Source of the DNA: Pseudobutyrivibrio sp.
Lineage (GTDB): Bacteria > Bacillota > Clostridia > Lachnospirales > Lachnospiraceae
DNA: 64,000 bases
Direction: 5' to 3'
Assembly (NCBI GenBank): GCA_017557435.1
Contig: JAFYYR010000011.1
Coordinates: 62,001 to 126,000 of the forward strand
Shown here: piece after piece, positions 54,911 to 64,000 of the stretch
How the letters are laid out: each line of letters opens with the position of its first letter
Numbering within the stretch: the stretch's first letter is position 1
Program-made: the position numbers and the translations under genes
The notes under the pieces: generated by a model
The model's input: the letters and a program-made list of their open reading frames with translations, nothing else
The model's database searches: none
What the model was told of the DNA's origin: nothing

Positions 54911-55927
54911 TTAGAATGAATTTGTGTAATATATTTTCTTAGCTAAATTGGCATTGCCAAAATCAACTATAATAACACCGTAGCTTGTATCATCCTTGAA
55001 TGAATATTCCATAAGCAAATCATTGAGATTTGTAGCGTAACCTCTAGGATGTCCTATTTTGCCATCGCCACTTGTGCTGACAAAATTCAAAAACCAAGTA
55101 TTCTCATCGGCTTCGCAATTTTCAAGTCCATCTACTACAGCCTCGTATTTGTTCTCAACTGAGTATTTATATCTATCCTGAACCCAATATCTAAAATCAT
55201 CAGATACGTATAGTTCATAAGGAATATCAACTGGGGTCTTATTGTCCTGTTCAGACCAACTCATATTTAGGCCCATGATGCCATTTCCCAGCTTATCTTC
55301 AAATCTTGTGGCAAGCACTGCCCTACCTCTTACCTCTCCCAAAGTAGGAATATATTCATCAGTGTACCAGTAATCCTCATTGTCCTTAAGTTCATTATTA
55401 AGAAGCTTTTGAATCTCTTTTACATTAGCCTCATCATCTTCTATTTTAAAATTAACGATTACCGTCTCATCTCTATGTGCCTCTAGGAATCTATAAATTT
55501 CTCCTGTAACATCACTTAGGCTAAGGTAATCAGAAAAAAGTCTGCCTGACTCATGACAATTGGCAAAGTTATGGACTAGCTTAATCCTGTGATCCTTTTG
55601 CCCCTTATCAAGAGCAATCCTAAGATCTAAGTATCTATAACCATTCTCTAACTGCTCAGAAATGTCAGTGTCCTGACACCTCATTACATAGCCAAGCATT
55701 ACATATCTAGCAGCACTGTCGTGGGTACCAGGTATTGTGATTTCTGACAAATACACATCATCCGGCAGGAACCCCATCCAATTACTAGAATCTGCATATT
55801 CGGCAGTCAAATCTAAATCAACATCCACGACCGTATCATCATCGCTGACAAATACCTGTATTAGAATCACAGATATTATAAGTATCATTACGCCGCAAAC
55901 TATTCTAAAAAAACGCCCCTTACTCAT
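54911..55927 (-). CDS. Phosphatidylinositol-specific phospholipase C-like protein
   Basis: 338 residues. An N-terminal hydrophobic segment (about 7-27) exports or anchors it. The PI-PLC X domain follows: the first catalytic His is in TIPGTHDSAAR, then YLDLRIALD and KLVHNF with the second His, and VIVNFKIEDDE. It would cleave phosphatidylinositol-type lipids outside the cell. The substrate is not certain. Confidence 0.9.
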   Translation of the reverse strand: MSKGRFFRIVCGVMILIISVILIQVFVSDDDTVVDVDLDLTAEYADSSNWMGFLPDDVYLSEITIPGTHDSAARYVMLGYVMRCQDTDISEQLENGYRYLDLRIALDKGQKDHRIKLVHNFANCHESGRLFSDYLSLSDVTGEIYRFLEAHRDETVIVNFKIEDDEANVKEIQKLLNNELKDNEDYWYTDEYIPTLGEVRGRAVLATRFEDKLGNGIMGLNMSWSEQDNKTPVDIPYELYVSDDFRYWVQDRYKYSVENKYEAVVDGLENCEADENTWFLNFVSTSGDGKIGHPRGYATNLNDLLMEYSFKDDTSYGVIIVDFGNANLAKKIYYTNSF

Positions 55928-56110
55928 ATTTCACCCCTTTTCACTTTATAAAAATATTTTAACATTCTTCACAGGCAATGTCTTATAGTTTATCCATTAA
56001 TTAAAAACTTAACTGGTTCAAAAAATCTATTCTCTCTTTCATTTTATTTATGATAAAATCTTATCTGGAATTATTAGGGGATATAATTAGAAATTTATTA
56101 GAGGATTATA

Positions 56111-56371
56111 ATGATAGAACGTAAAAGACTATTATCACTTGGATACTATAAAAAAGCTCCCTCTTTTACAGGGAGCGACAAAAACAAATGTTATAAAATA
56201 GAAAAGATTCATCCAGAGGAATCTGAAGAGGACTTGTTTCAGGCTACAATTTGGCCTGGTCCCTACAGCTCTGAGAACACTCCTGATGAGATGAAGCAAA
56301 AGAACACTGCTCCATTCACCGAGGAGGGTCTACAGGAATTAGTTGACTGGATGAATCAATTAGATATCTAG
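56111..56371 (+). CDS. Small hypothetical protein
   Basis: 86 residues, ATG after AGAGGA. It is charged and aromatic (YKIEKIHPEESEEDLFQATIWP), soluble, with no family recognised. It is the only plus-strand gene between 51.4 kb and the window end. The stop is 3 bases before the end of the convergent GGDEF gene, with no terminator between them. Confidence 0.65.
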   Translation: MIERKRLLSLGYYKKAPSFTGSDKNKCYKIEKIHPEESEEDLFQATIWPGPYSSENTPDEMKQKNTAPFTEEGLQELVDWMNQLDI

Positions 56372-56374
56372 TAT

Positions 56375-57982
56375 TTATGAGCTGGCTTTTTTGCTAGCTC
56401 TTTTATTTGCGTACATAGCGCTATCAGCCCGCTTTACAACTGAACGCAAGTTACTGTCGATATTAGGTGCGTAAGAAGCAAATCCAATAGCCACACCTAT
56501 ATCAAATTTATAATCACCTTCTGCATTTTCAGTGTAAACCTTTGCAAGGAATAGCTTTTTAAGTCTCTCTAAATTAATGTCCTTACCGGATGGGATGATA
56601 CAACAGAACTCATCACCACCTGTACGGTAACAATCACCATATTTTCCAAATGTACTACTGAAAATATCTGCAACAACAGTGATATACTCATCTCCCACAT
56701 CATGACCGTGGGTGTCATTACATGCCTTAAGTCCATTGGCATCTGCAACTATCGCCACTAAATCTTCCAAATCATCATTAGCATTTGCGTATGTTTCAAA
56801 TGCATTTCTATTTAAAAGGCCTGTCATGCTATCTGTAAGTGCAAAAAGCTCAAGCTGCTTTGCACGACGGCCCTTTTCAATGACCTCATATGTACCCTTT
56901 AACAAATCCCAGGCTAATAATACAAGGAATACCAGGAAAAGATATCTGCCCAACTGGTCAGAATCTCCTATGCGCTTGTAATATGAGACAATATCAAATA
57001 TTACACCAAATGCAAATAGTGTAAGTCCAACTACGCAGACTCTCACTCGCCTTGTGTAATTTTTGTTAATCATCTTAATAACCACTCCCGCAACCACATA
57101 TACTGTGGCTAATAACATCATTAAATGAATAAATGGTAAGGTCTCTCTGTATTCTGCTATCTTTGAAAAATGTAAAAATGAAAGGACAATTAATTCCAAA
57201 CTTGATAGGGTGATAATTGTATTCTTAACCCATTCATTTTTAAACTTAAGATAGGAATGGAAAAACAGTACAAATGGTGGTATTACAAACATCAGACATA
57301 AGTAAGGTGCCACCACTTCAACAATCTTGTTTCTGAAAATCAAAGTGATAACATCTGTCTCCATAAATGTCCATAGACCTATGAACAACGCAAAGTATCC
57401 TAAGTATATAAGCTCCTCCCCTATTACCATCTTCTTTTTCATGAAATGGTAATAGACAATAAGTGAAATACTTATAACCAAAATCAACATACTGGCAACA
57501 AATCGTGGCATAGACTTAACCATGATGTCATTGTACATATTATAGGAAGAACCTACGTAAAATTCAGGAACATACCCTGCCACCACATCATAAATAGGTG
57601 TGACAACAACAGCAATATTAGTCATCTTCTCATTAATATCAACAAAATGATATGCTGAGCCAGTAGATGAGGACCAAATACCGCCTGTCTGGGTAAATGA
57701 ATAAATCAACTTACCACTGTTATAAACTTCTACCCTATGATGGGATGTATAGAACATAAAGCCGGAATAACGATAGTCCAGCTTCCTAAGATCAAAAAGA
57801 TATTCCTTACCACCATCTTCTAAATTAACAACAGTGTAAGGCTCCACAATCTCTGTGAATGTATCTGATTTGTACTGTGAAATGGTAAATATATAGCACA
57901 AAATAAGGGCTGCTAAGCAGATACCAATTAATGCTTTATTCAGTTTGTCGCAATAACCGTGCCTCTTAGCATCCTTTGCCAT
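56375..57982 (-). CDS. Membrane diguanylate cyclase (GGDEF)
   Basis: 535 residues. A membrane helix near 14-34 is followed by an extracellular part (about 35-155), about seven membrane helices (7TMR-like, about 160-370), and a GGDEF domain (about 375-530) with an intact YRTGGDEF active site. The inhibitory RxxD site before it is missing (KYGD). It makes c-di-GMP in response to an outside signal. It has no EAL domain. Confidence 0.93.
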   Translation of the reverse strand: MAKDAKRHGYCDKLNKALIGICLAALILCYIFTISQYKSDTFTEIVEPYTVVNLEDGGKEYLFDLRKLDYRYSGFMFYTSHHRVEVYNSGKLIYSFTQTGGIWSSSTGSAYHFVDINEKMTNIAVVVTPIYDVVAGYVPEFYVGSSYNMYNDIMVKSMPRFVASMLILVISISLIVYYHFMKKKMVIGEELIYLGYFALFIGLWTFMETDVITLIFRNKIVEVVAPYLCLMFVIPPFVLFFHSYLKFKNEWVKNTIITLSSLELIVLSFLHFSKIAEYRETLPFIHLMMLLATVYVVAGVVIKMINKNYTRRVRVCVVGLTLFAFGVIFDIVSYYKRIGDSDQLGRYLFLVFLVLLAWDLLKGTYEVIEKGRRAKQLELFALTDSMTGLLNRNAFETYANANDDLEDLVAIVADANGLKACNDTHGHDVGDEYITVVADIFSSTFGKYGDCYRTGGDEFCCIIPSGKDINLERLKKLFLAKVYTENAEGDYKFDIGVAIGFASYAPNIDSNLRSVVKRADSAMYANKRASKKASS

Positions 57983-58115
57983 ACTAAAACTCCAACCTAC
58001 CGTTAATCGTTACAATAAAAATGTTATTTTAAATATTTTCACAGATTTATAACATTTATATAGATATTAACATGCATTTTGGAATATAGCAATATATTTC
58101 GTTAACTTTTTAACA

Positions 58116-58775
58116 TCATTTGCAAATAAACGCTTTTATATAACTATACAGCTTATCTGTACCAACTATATAACTAAAATGATTTTCATCAGGTAATATC
58201 TGAAGCTGGGCATCAGGAATAGATTTTGCAATTTTAACAGTCTCTTTTTCCTTAATGCAGTCCTTCTCACCAGCGAAAATCATAGCAGGAACTGAGATAC
58301 GGCCTAGCTCAGATGTTAAAATATCAGGCTCAGTAATCATCATAAGAGTCTTTAAATCACCAGTCTTTTTGTATTCTTTTTTCATTTCCTTGAAATCTCT
58401 GTGATGAATTCCATCTGGTGTAAGATTAGCACCACAACAAACTATGCCGGAAAGCAAAGAGCTTGCCTTTATAGCTACTAAAAGGGCAATTATTCCTCCA
58501 TCTGAAAAACCAATAAGATAAGGCTTTTCTATATCAAGCGCATTAATAAGATTAATAACATCCTCTGCCATATCCTTGTAGTGGTATTCCTTAGGAGTAG
58601 CACTTTCTCCATAGCCTCTTGAGTCCATAGCATAAACTGTATGATAGTTGCTCATAGTCTCTGCTAAAGCATCAAATGTATGGTGATCTCCCTTATTTCC
58701 ATGTATAAGAATAACCGGCGAGCCCTCGCCGGTCTTTTCATAGCATATTACTTGTGAGTTAAGCTGAATATACAT
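58116..58775 (-). CDS. Alpha/beta hydrolase
   Basis: 219 residues. The nucleophile Ser is in IGFSDGG, the HGNKGD oxyanion segment is near residue 25, and the catalytic His in DENHFSYIVG. The Asp is likely in FAGEKD. No substrate can be assigned. It follows dapB by 14 bases. Confidence 0.88.
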   Translation of the reverse strand: MYIQLNSQVICYEKTGEGSPVILIHGNKGDHHTFDALAETMSNYHTVYAMDSRGYGESATPKEYHYKDMAEDVINLINALDIEKPYLIGFSDGGIIALLVAIKASSLLSGIVCCGANLTPDGIHHRDFKEMKKEYKKTGDLKTLMMITEPDILTSELGRISVPAMIFAGEKDCIKEKETVKIAKSIPDAQLQILPDENHFSYIVGTDKLYSYIKAFICK

Positions 58776-58789
58776 ATTGTCCCCTCGAA

Positions 58790-59551
58790 TTATTTATTGC
58801 TGATAACCTTCTTCATATCATAGAGTCCAGCTGGCTGACCAACGATGAACTTAGCAGCCTCTACAGCACCCTTAGCAAATACGCTCTTTGAGTAAGCAGT
58901 GTGCTTGATAGTGATAACCTCATCAAGTCCTGCAAAAATAACCTCATGCTCCCCTACAATATTACCACCGCGAACAGCTGAGATACCGATTTCCTTAACT
59001 GGTCTCTTCTCACGTCTGTCAGCTCTGCCGTAGCAATACTCATATTCATTATTAAGAGCCTCATTACATGCATCAGCAAGTGCAAGAGCTGTACCACTTG
59101 GAGCATCAAGCTTCTGATTGTGATGCTTCTCTACTATTTCAATATCAAATCCTGCATCAGCAAATACCTGAGTTGCCTTTTTGCATAAATCAAATAATGT
59201 ATTAATACCAAGAGACATGTTAGCGGAACGAAGAACTGGAACTGATTTGCAAGCCTCATCTACATGCTTAAGCATGTCATCTGTCAATCCAGTAGTGCAA
59301 AGAATTACTGGCTTTTTATTTGCTACACAGTAATCAAGTAATCCATCGATTGCTGCAACATTAGAGAAATCAATAATTGCATCAAAATCCTCTTTAACCT
59401 CAGCAATAGAGTCATAAACAGGATAGCTGTTATCTATTCCCTTGAATTTATCTACACCTGCTACAATCTGAATATCTGCATCAGCAGCACAAATGTCAGT
59501 AATAACTCGTCCCATATGGCCATTGCAACCATGCATAACTACTCTTGTCAT
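58790..59551 (-). CDS. dapB: 4-hydroxy-tetrahydrodipicolinate reductase
   Basis: 253 residues. HGCNGHMGRVI binds NAD(P)H, and VEKHHNQKLDAPSGTAL holds the catalytic His and Lys. It makes tetrahydrodipicolinate, the substrate of the Ddh encoded at 34175-35152. It lies in a run of typA, GGDEF gene, dapB and hydrolase on one strand. Confidence 0.96.
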   Translation of the reverse strand: MTRVVMHGCNGHMGRVITDICAADADIQIVAGVDKFKGIDNSYPVYDSIAEVKEDFDAIIDFSNVAAIDGLLDYCVANKKPVILCTTGLTDDMLKHVDEACKSVPVLRSANMSLGINTLFDLCKKATQVFADAGFDIEIVEKHHNQKLDAPSGTALALADACNEALNNEYEYCYGRADRREKRPVKEIGISAVRGGNIVGEHEVIFAGLDEVITIKHTAYSKSVFAKGAVEAAKFIVGQPAGLYDMKKVISNK

Positions 59552-59559
59552 TGTTCACC

Positions 59560-60708
59560 TCAACCTAAAAAGCTAATATTGTTAGTAAATGTCTCTAGCC
59601 TGCTTTCAAACTCATCACTTCTAGAATGACTTCGCTTGCTCTTGCTAGCTTTATAAGCACTTTTATCCTGGTACATTGCCTTGTCTGCCCTGACAACTGC
59701 TGCATCGAAATCATCTCCAGGCTTATATGGAAAGATTCCAAATGAACAAGTATAAGGAGTCTCAGTAAGCTTTTCTCTAACAAGCTCAACAAGTTCCTTA
59801 GCCTCATCCTCTGTAGCTTTAATTCCAAGAATCATAAACTCATCTCCACCAGTACGGTAAAGGATGAATTTGTTAGTCTTAACACTTCTGACTACCTCTG
59901 CAAAAGTAAGGAGGGCAATATCTCCTGCCTTATGACCATAGTTATCATTGATAAGCTTTAAGTCATTTAAATCCATAGAGATAATCATCATATCCAACTT
60001 AGAATATCTGTTGGCATCAGAATAAAAGCATCTTCTCTTGTAACATCTAGATACTGAATCTACATTGTATCTCTCTGCATAGATATAAATGTATAGGAAT
60101 ACACAGCCAACAATGCTTGATTCCATGGTGCAGTTAGGGAATATTTTTTCTTCCTCAAGAACAACTCCCACGCAAACTGCAAACATCATAAACAGAATCA
60201 CTGTTGCATCGTTCTGATATCCGTCAAACCATTTGTGTATACATGCCAAAAGTGTAACCACTATATAAGCAGCGGCCTGTATGAAAATAATATTTCCAAT
60301 TGGCCCTCTTACAAAATGATTGTCTGCGGTAAAGTAATAAATCTTGCTGCTGAAAGGCGCAAGACATACCACTACACTTGCTATAACAAATGGTATTAAT
60401 AACAATTTTTTATTAATATTTGTGTGATCTCTAATAATAATTAGAAGCACAAAATACTCTGACAGCCCCTGGGTAATGTATTTTGCATTCTTAACCACAT
60501 AGCGTATAGCAAGTGGTTCAGATAATGTAGCAAGATACATATCAGCAGCAGCGGCTGCAAGAGAAACCATTACCGCTACGACCAGCTTAATAAATTGTGT
60601 CCTTAACTTTGGGTCAAATGATCGCATTGCGACAATAAATAGTAGCATACCGACACATGTTAGAAATCCGATGTATGTGCCAGCATCAATCCCCAATACA
60701 TTTTCCAT
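59560..60708 (-). CDS. Membrane diguanylate cyclase (GGDEF), second
   Basis: 382 residues: about six to seven membrane helices (about 10-215) and a C-terminal GGDEF domain with YRTGGDEF. No RxxD inhibitory site is seen. It is shorter than the protein at 56375 and lacks the extracellular domain. It starts 18 bases after typA and ends 8 bases before dapB, so it is in the same transcript. Confidence 0.93.
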   Translation of the reverse strand: MENVLGIDAGTYIGFLTCVGMLLFIVAMRSFDPKLRTQFIKLVVAVMVSLAAAAADMYLATLSEPLAIRYVVKNAKYITQGLSEYFVLLIIIRDHTNINKKLLLIPFVIASVVVCLAPFSSKIYYFTADNHFVRGPIGNIIFIQAAAYIVVTLLACIHKWFDGYQNDATVILFMMFAVCVGVVLEEEKIFPNCTMESSIVGCVFLYIYIYAERYNVDSVSRCYKRRCFYSDANRYSKLDMMIISMDLNDLKLINDNYGHKAGDIALLTFAEVVRSVKTNKFILYRTGGDEFMILGIKATEDEAKELVELVREKLTETPYTCSFGIFPYKPGDDFDAAVVRADKAMYQDKSAYKASKSKRSHSRSDEFESRLETFTNNISFLG

Positions 60709-60726
60709 GCAATTCCCCCTGGATTA

Positions 60727-62559
60727 CTACTTGCGAATACCTGCTCTCTTTCTCATAAGAGGATCAAGGATTCGTTTTCTGATTCTAAGTGACTCCGGTG
60801 TAACCTCCAAAAGCTCATCTACATCAATGAAGTCAAGTGCCTGCTCCAAGCTAAGAATTCTAGGTGGAACAAGTGTAAGTGCTTCATCAGCTGATGATGA
60901 ACGTGTATTTGTAAGGTGCTTCTTCTTGCATACATTAAGCTCGATGTCCTCTGCACGTGAACTCTGGCCAATAACCATTCCTGAGTAAACCTTCTCGCCT
61001 GGTCCGATGAAAAGTGTACCACGCTCCTGAGCTGAGAAAAGTCCGTAAGTTACTGACTCACCAGTCTCAAATGCAATAAGAGAACCCTGCTTACGATAAG
61101 CAATATCGCCCTTATAAATCTCATATCCGTCGAAAATTGTATTGATTATACCATTTCCTTTTGTATCTGTCATGAATTCTCCACGATATCCAATAAGACC
61201 ACGTGAAGGAATCTTGAACTCAACTCTTGTAAAACCACCTGTAATAGGTGTCATATTCTGAAGCTCGCCCTTTCTCTGAGAAAGCTTTTCGATAACTGCT
61301 CCTGTAAACTCATCTGGAACATCTACATAAGCACGCTCCATTGGCTCAAGCTTGTGGCCCTTCTCATCTGTCTTGTAAAGAACCTCAGCCTTTGAAACTG
61401 CAAACTCGAATCCTTCACGACGCATGTTCTCAATAAGAACTGAAAGATGAAGCTCACCACGACCTGAAACCTTAAGTGAATCAGGAGAATCTGTATCCTC
61501 AACTCTAAGTGAAACGTCTGTATTTAACTCCTTCATAAGACGCTCTCTAATGTGACGTGATGTAACGTACTTACCTTCCTGACCAGCAAGTGGGCTATCA
61601 TTTACAATGAAATTCATTGAAATAGTAGGCTCTGAAATCTTCTGGAATGGGATAGGATTTGGAGCATCTACTGCGCAAATTGTATCACCGATATGAATAT
61701 CAGCAATACCAGAAATAGCTACGATTGAACCAATCTGTGCCTCATTAACATCTACTTTTTCAAGTCCATCATACTCAAAAAGCTTTGAGATACGAACCTT
61801 ATTATTCTTAGTCTCATCATGAGCATTAACAACTACTGCATCCTGGTTTACCTTAATAGAACCATTCTCTACCTTACCGATACCAATACGTCCAACGTAC
61901 TCATTGTAATCGATTGTAGAGATAAGCACCTGTGTAGGAGCCTCTGGATCACCAGTTGGAGCTGGAATGTAATCAATGATAGTCTCAAATAAAGCTGTCA
62001 TATCCTTGTGCTCATCGCTTAAGTTTTTGATTGCAAAACCTTCCTTAGCGCTGGCATAAATAAATGGACAATCAAGCTGCTCATCAGAAGCATCAAGATC
62101 CATGAAAAGCTCTAATACTTCATCGATAACCTCATCAGGTCTAGCCTCTGGTCTATCGATTTTGTTAATACATACAATAACTGGTAAATCAAGATCAAGA
62201 GCCTTCATAAGAACGAACTTTGTCTGTGGCATTGCACCTTCAAATGCATCTACTACAAGAACAACACCGTTTACCATCTTAAGTACACGCTCTACCTCGC
62301 CACCGAAATCTGCATGTCCTGGTGTATCAATAATGTTAATTTTTGTATCCTTATAATATACAGCTGTATTCTTTGAAAGAATTGTAATTCCACGCTCACG
62401 CTCAATATCATTTGAGTCCATGACACGCTCTGCAACTTCCTGATTTTCTCTAAATACACCTGACTGCTTTAAAAGCTCGTCAACAAGTGTGGTTTTACCA
62501 TGATCTACATGGGCGATAATCGCAATATTTCTAATATCTTCTCTACTCTGTACAGACAT
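60727..62559 (-). CDS. typA: Ribosome-binding GTPase TypA/BipA
   Basis: 610 residues. The GTPase domain has AHVDHGKTTL, DTPGHADFGG and NKIDR, followed by the EF-G-like domains and the BipA-specific C-terminal domain (YGLFSAQERG, VCKKKHLTNTRSSSADEALTL). It is a translation factor for ribosome assembly and stress. Confidence 0.97.
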   Translation of the reverse strand: MSVQSREDIRNIAIIAHVDHGKTTLVDELLKQSGVFRENQEVAERVMDSNDIERERGITILSKNTAVYYKDTKINIIDTPGHADFGGEVERVLKMVNGVVLVVDAFEGAMPQTKFVLMKALDLDLPVIVCINKIDRPEARPDEVIDEVLELFMDLDASDEQLDCPFIYASAKEGFAIKNLSDEHKDMTALFETIIDYIPAPTGDPEAPTQVLISTIDYNEYVGRIGIGKVENGSIKVNQDAVVVNAHDETKNNKVRISKLFEYDGLEKVDVNEAQIGSIVAISGIADIHIGDTICAVDAPNPIPFQKISEPTISMNFIVNDSPLAGQEGKYVTSRHIRERLMKELNTDVSLRVEDTDSPDSLKVSGRGELHLSVLIENMRREGFEFAVSKAEVLYKTDEKGHKLEPMERAYVDVPDEFTGAVIEKLSQRKGELQNMTPITGGFTRVEFKIPSRGLIGYRGEFMTDTKGNGIINTIFDGYEIYKGDIAYRKQGSLIAFETGESVTYGLFSAQERGTLFIGPGEKVYSGMVIGQSSRAEDIELNVCKKKHLTNTRSSSADEALTLVPPRILSLEQALDFIDVDELLEVTPESLRIRKRILDPLMRKRAGIRK

Positions 62560-62615
62560 AAATTTCTCTTTTCTATAAAATCTTTACAATATGTGACATT
62601 GTAAAAACCCCAAAA

Positions 62616-62753
62616 CAAGCGGCATCCTAGCATTTCATGCTCCCGCAGGGCACCCTCCATACCTTCGCATGGGGCCTCCCCGCCGGCGTGGGTCCCCTCC
62701 ATGCTCGGCATAGCACTCCCCTGCTCGCGCTTGCCAAGATTTTAAGCCGCTTG
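62616..62753. repeat. GC-rich nested palindromic element, 138 bp
   Basis: The ends CAAGCGGC and GCCGCTTG are perfect 8-bp inverted repeats. Inside lie nested arms GCAGGG/CCCTGC (62645-62650, 62719-62724) and GCATGG/CCATGC (62667-62672, 62699-62704), with the core CGCCGGCG (62681-62688). It is strikingly GC-rich between AT-rich flanks. It lies between serS and typA, both on the minus strand, and could be a dispersed element or a structured RNA. Confidence 0.6.
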
Positions 62754-62815
62754 AATATATTTTGTCAATTTAAAATTTCTAATTATTTAGTGTTTCGATA
62801 TACGAAATTTACCAC

Positions 62816-64000
62816 CTATTTAACAGGCACAAGTGCTTCCTTGCCACCCATGTAAGGGCGAAGAGCCTCTGGGATAGCAACAGAACCATCTGCGCGTAAG
62901 TTGTTCTCAAGGAATGCGATGAGCATACGTGGTGGAGCAACAACTGTGTTGTTAAGTGTGTGTGCGAAGTACTTGCTTCCATCAGCGCCCTTAACACGAA
63001 TCTTAAGACGACGAGCCTGTGCATCACCAAGATTTGAACAGCTACCAACCTCGAAGTACTTCTTCTGACGTGGTGACCATGCCTCTACGTCGCATGACTT
63101 AACCTTGAGATCTGCAAGGTCTCCTGAGCAGCACTCAAGAGTACGTACAGGAATATCAAGACTTCTAAATAAATCAACTGTGTTCTTCCAGAGAACATCA
63201 TAGTATTTCTTTGACTCTTCTGGCTTACATACTACGATCATCTCCTGTTTCTCGAACTGGTGGATACGGTAAACACCACGCTCTTCGATACCGTGAGCGC
63301 CCTTTTCCTTACGGAAGCATGGGCTGTAGCTTGTAAGTGTATAAGGTAAGTTAGCCTCATCATTAAGTGTATCGATGAACTTACCAATCATAGAGTGCTC
63401 TGATGTACCGATAAGGTAAAGGTCCTCTCCCTCGATTTTGTACATCATGGCATCCATCTCTTCAAATGACATAACACCAGTTACTACGTTTGAACGAATC
63501 ATGAAAGGTGGGATGCAATATGTAAATCCTCTATCAATCATGAAGTCACGTGCGTAAGAGATAACTGCTGAGTGAAGACGAGCAATATCTCCCATAAGGT
63601 AATAGAAACCATTACCTGCAACCTTTCCAGCTGCATCCATATCGATACCGTTGAATCGCTCCATGATATCTGTATGGTAAGGAATCTCAAATTCAGGAAC
63701 TACAGGCTCACCAAACTTCTCGATTTCAACATTGCAAGAGTCGTCTGGACCAATTGGAACTGATGGGTCGATAATGTTAGGAATCTTCATCATGATTTCC
63801 TCAACCTTATCAGCAAGCTCCTTCTCAACTGGCTCTAAGTCCTTAATCTTCTGCTTAAGGTCAGCCACCTCAGCCTTAACAGCCTCGGCCTCGTCCTTCT
63901 TGCCCTGTCCCATAAGAGCACCAATCTGCTTAGAAGCCTGGTTCATCTTAGCTCTCATTTCATCAGCTTCCTGCTGAGCTGCACGTCTCTTATCATCAAG
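62816..64000 (-). CDS. serS: Seryl-tRNA synthetase, 5' end outside the window
   Basis: 394 residues are visible, and the frame is open to the window edge; roughly the first 30 are missing. The N-terminal coiled-coil arm (EADEMRAKMN...DLKQKIKDLE) is followed by the class II core: motif 2 near PCFRKEKGAHG and motif 3 with PPRMLIAFLEN. The end TLNNTVVAPPRM confirms SerS. Confidence 0.96.
   Translation of the reverse strand, partial: LDDKRRAAQQEADEMRAKMNQASKQIGALMGQGKKDEAEAVKAEVADLKQKIKDLEPVEKELADKVEEIMMKIPNIIDPSVPIGPDDSCNVEIEKFGEPVVPEFEIPYHTDIMERFNGIDMDAAGKVAGNGFYYLMGDIARLHSAVISYARDFMIDRGFTYCIPPFMIRSNVVTGVMSFEEMDAMMYKIEGEDLYLIGTSEHSMIGKFIDTLNDEANLPYTLTSYSPCFRKEKGAHGIEERGVYRIHQFEKQEMIVVCKPEESKKYYDVLWKNTVDLFRSLDIPVRTLECCSGDLADLKVKSCDVEAWSPRQKKYFEVGSCSNLGDAQARRLKIRVKGADGSKYFAHTLNNTVVAPPRMLIAFLENNLRADGSVAIPEALRPYMGGKEALVPVK

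Noticed and set aside
62505..62711. Minus-strand open frame of 68 codons across the GC-rich element
   Set aside because: It runs from inside the palindromic element into typA, has no ribosome site, and its composition follows the repeat.
1..64000. CRISPR arrays, prophage, complete insertion sequences
   Set aside because: No regularly spaced repeats, no transposase, integrase or phage structural genes were seen.

Overview
The window comes from a low-GC, anaerobic, motile Firmicute. The gene set suggests a Lachnospiraceae member of the Butyrivibrio/Pseudobutyrivibrio type: a six-subunit Ech hydrogenase with Hyp maturation genes, a FabK/FabT-type fatty acid operon, the meso-diaminopimelate dehydrogenase route to lysine, an A-type flavoprotein next to lactate dehydrogenase, and several chemoreceptors. 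That assignment is inference from gene content, because no 16S gene is present. Most genes lie on the minus strand.

Layout. 1-360 holds a candidate small RNA with its own promoter and terminator. 363-3849 (minus) is a chemoreceptor, a solute-binding lipoprotein and a CheY-like protein. 3977-6791 holds hypE-hypD-hypC facing hypA across a dyad. 6794-9503 has a tiny Cys-rich ORF, an iron alcohol dehydrogenase, an XRE/zinc-ribbon regulator and a VOC protein. 9571-12117 is hypF, and 12335-17579 is echABCDEF. 17580-18225 is a 645-base stretch without a clear gene, but with a terminator, a direct-repeat motif and a possible small ORF. 18226-24338 is a large coiled-coil surface protein, a LytTR response regulator and a divergent hybrid kinase. 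tRNA-Leu(CAA) follows. 24497-26131 is a CobW-type metallochaperone GTPase with a Fur-family regulator. 26181-29496 has an ECF S component, an amidohydrolase, lysA and a lytic transglycosylase, followed by tRNA-Thr(GGT). 29759-35152 holds rnhA, queT, an M42 peptidase, a YitT protein, small proteins and ddh.

35357-44905 is a 12-gene fatty acid operon: acpP-accBCDA-fabH-fabK-fabD-fabG-fabF-fabZ-marR(fabT-like). Its promoter is flanked by two AGTTAAA/TTTAACT dyads. 45102-46790 is a chemoreceptor divergent from a flavodiiron protein/ldh pair, with a 28-bp dyad between them. 49185-51401 has efp, a GH25 lysozyme and a CYTH protein. 51500-54518 is a second, paralogous chemoreceptor/solute-binding-protein pair, overlapping by several bases. 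54635-63999 has a PI-PLC, two GGDEF proteins, an alpha/beta hydrolase, dapB, typA, a GC-rich palindromic element and a serS that runs off the window end.

How they work together. Ech plus HypACDEF couples ferredoxin oxidation to H2 and ion pumping; hypB is not in the window. The fab operon appears self-regulated by its last gene. Three chemoreceptors, two with dedicated binding proteins and no ABC permease or ATPase nearby, point to sugar-type chemotaxis. Two TTGGCAA-N13-TTGGCAA sites link the LytTR regulator to the surface protein and to the unannotated unit at 17.8-18.1 kb. That possible regulon is the least conventional thing in the window.
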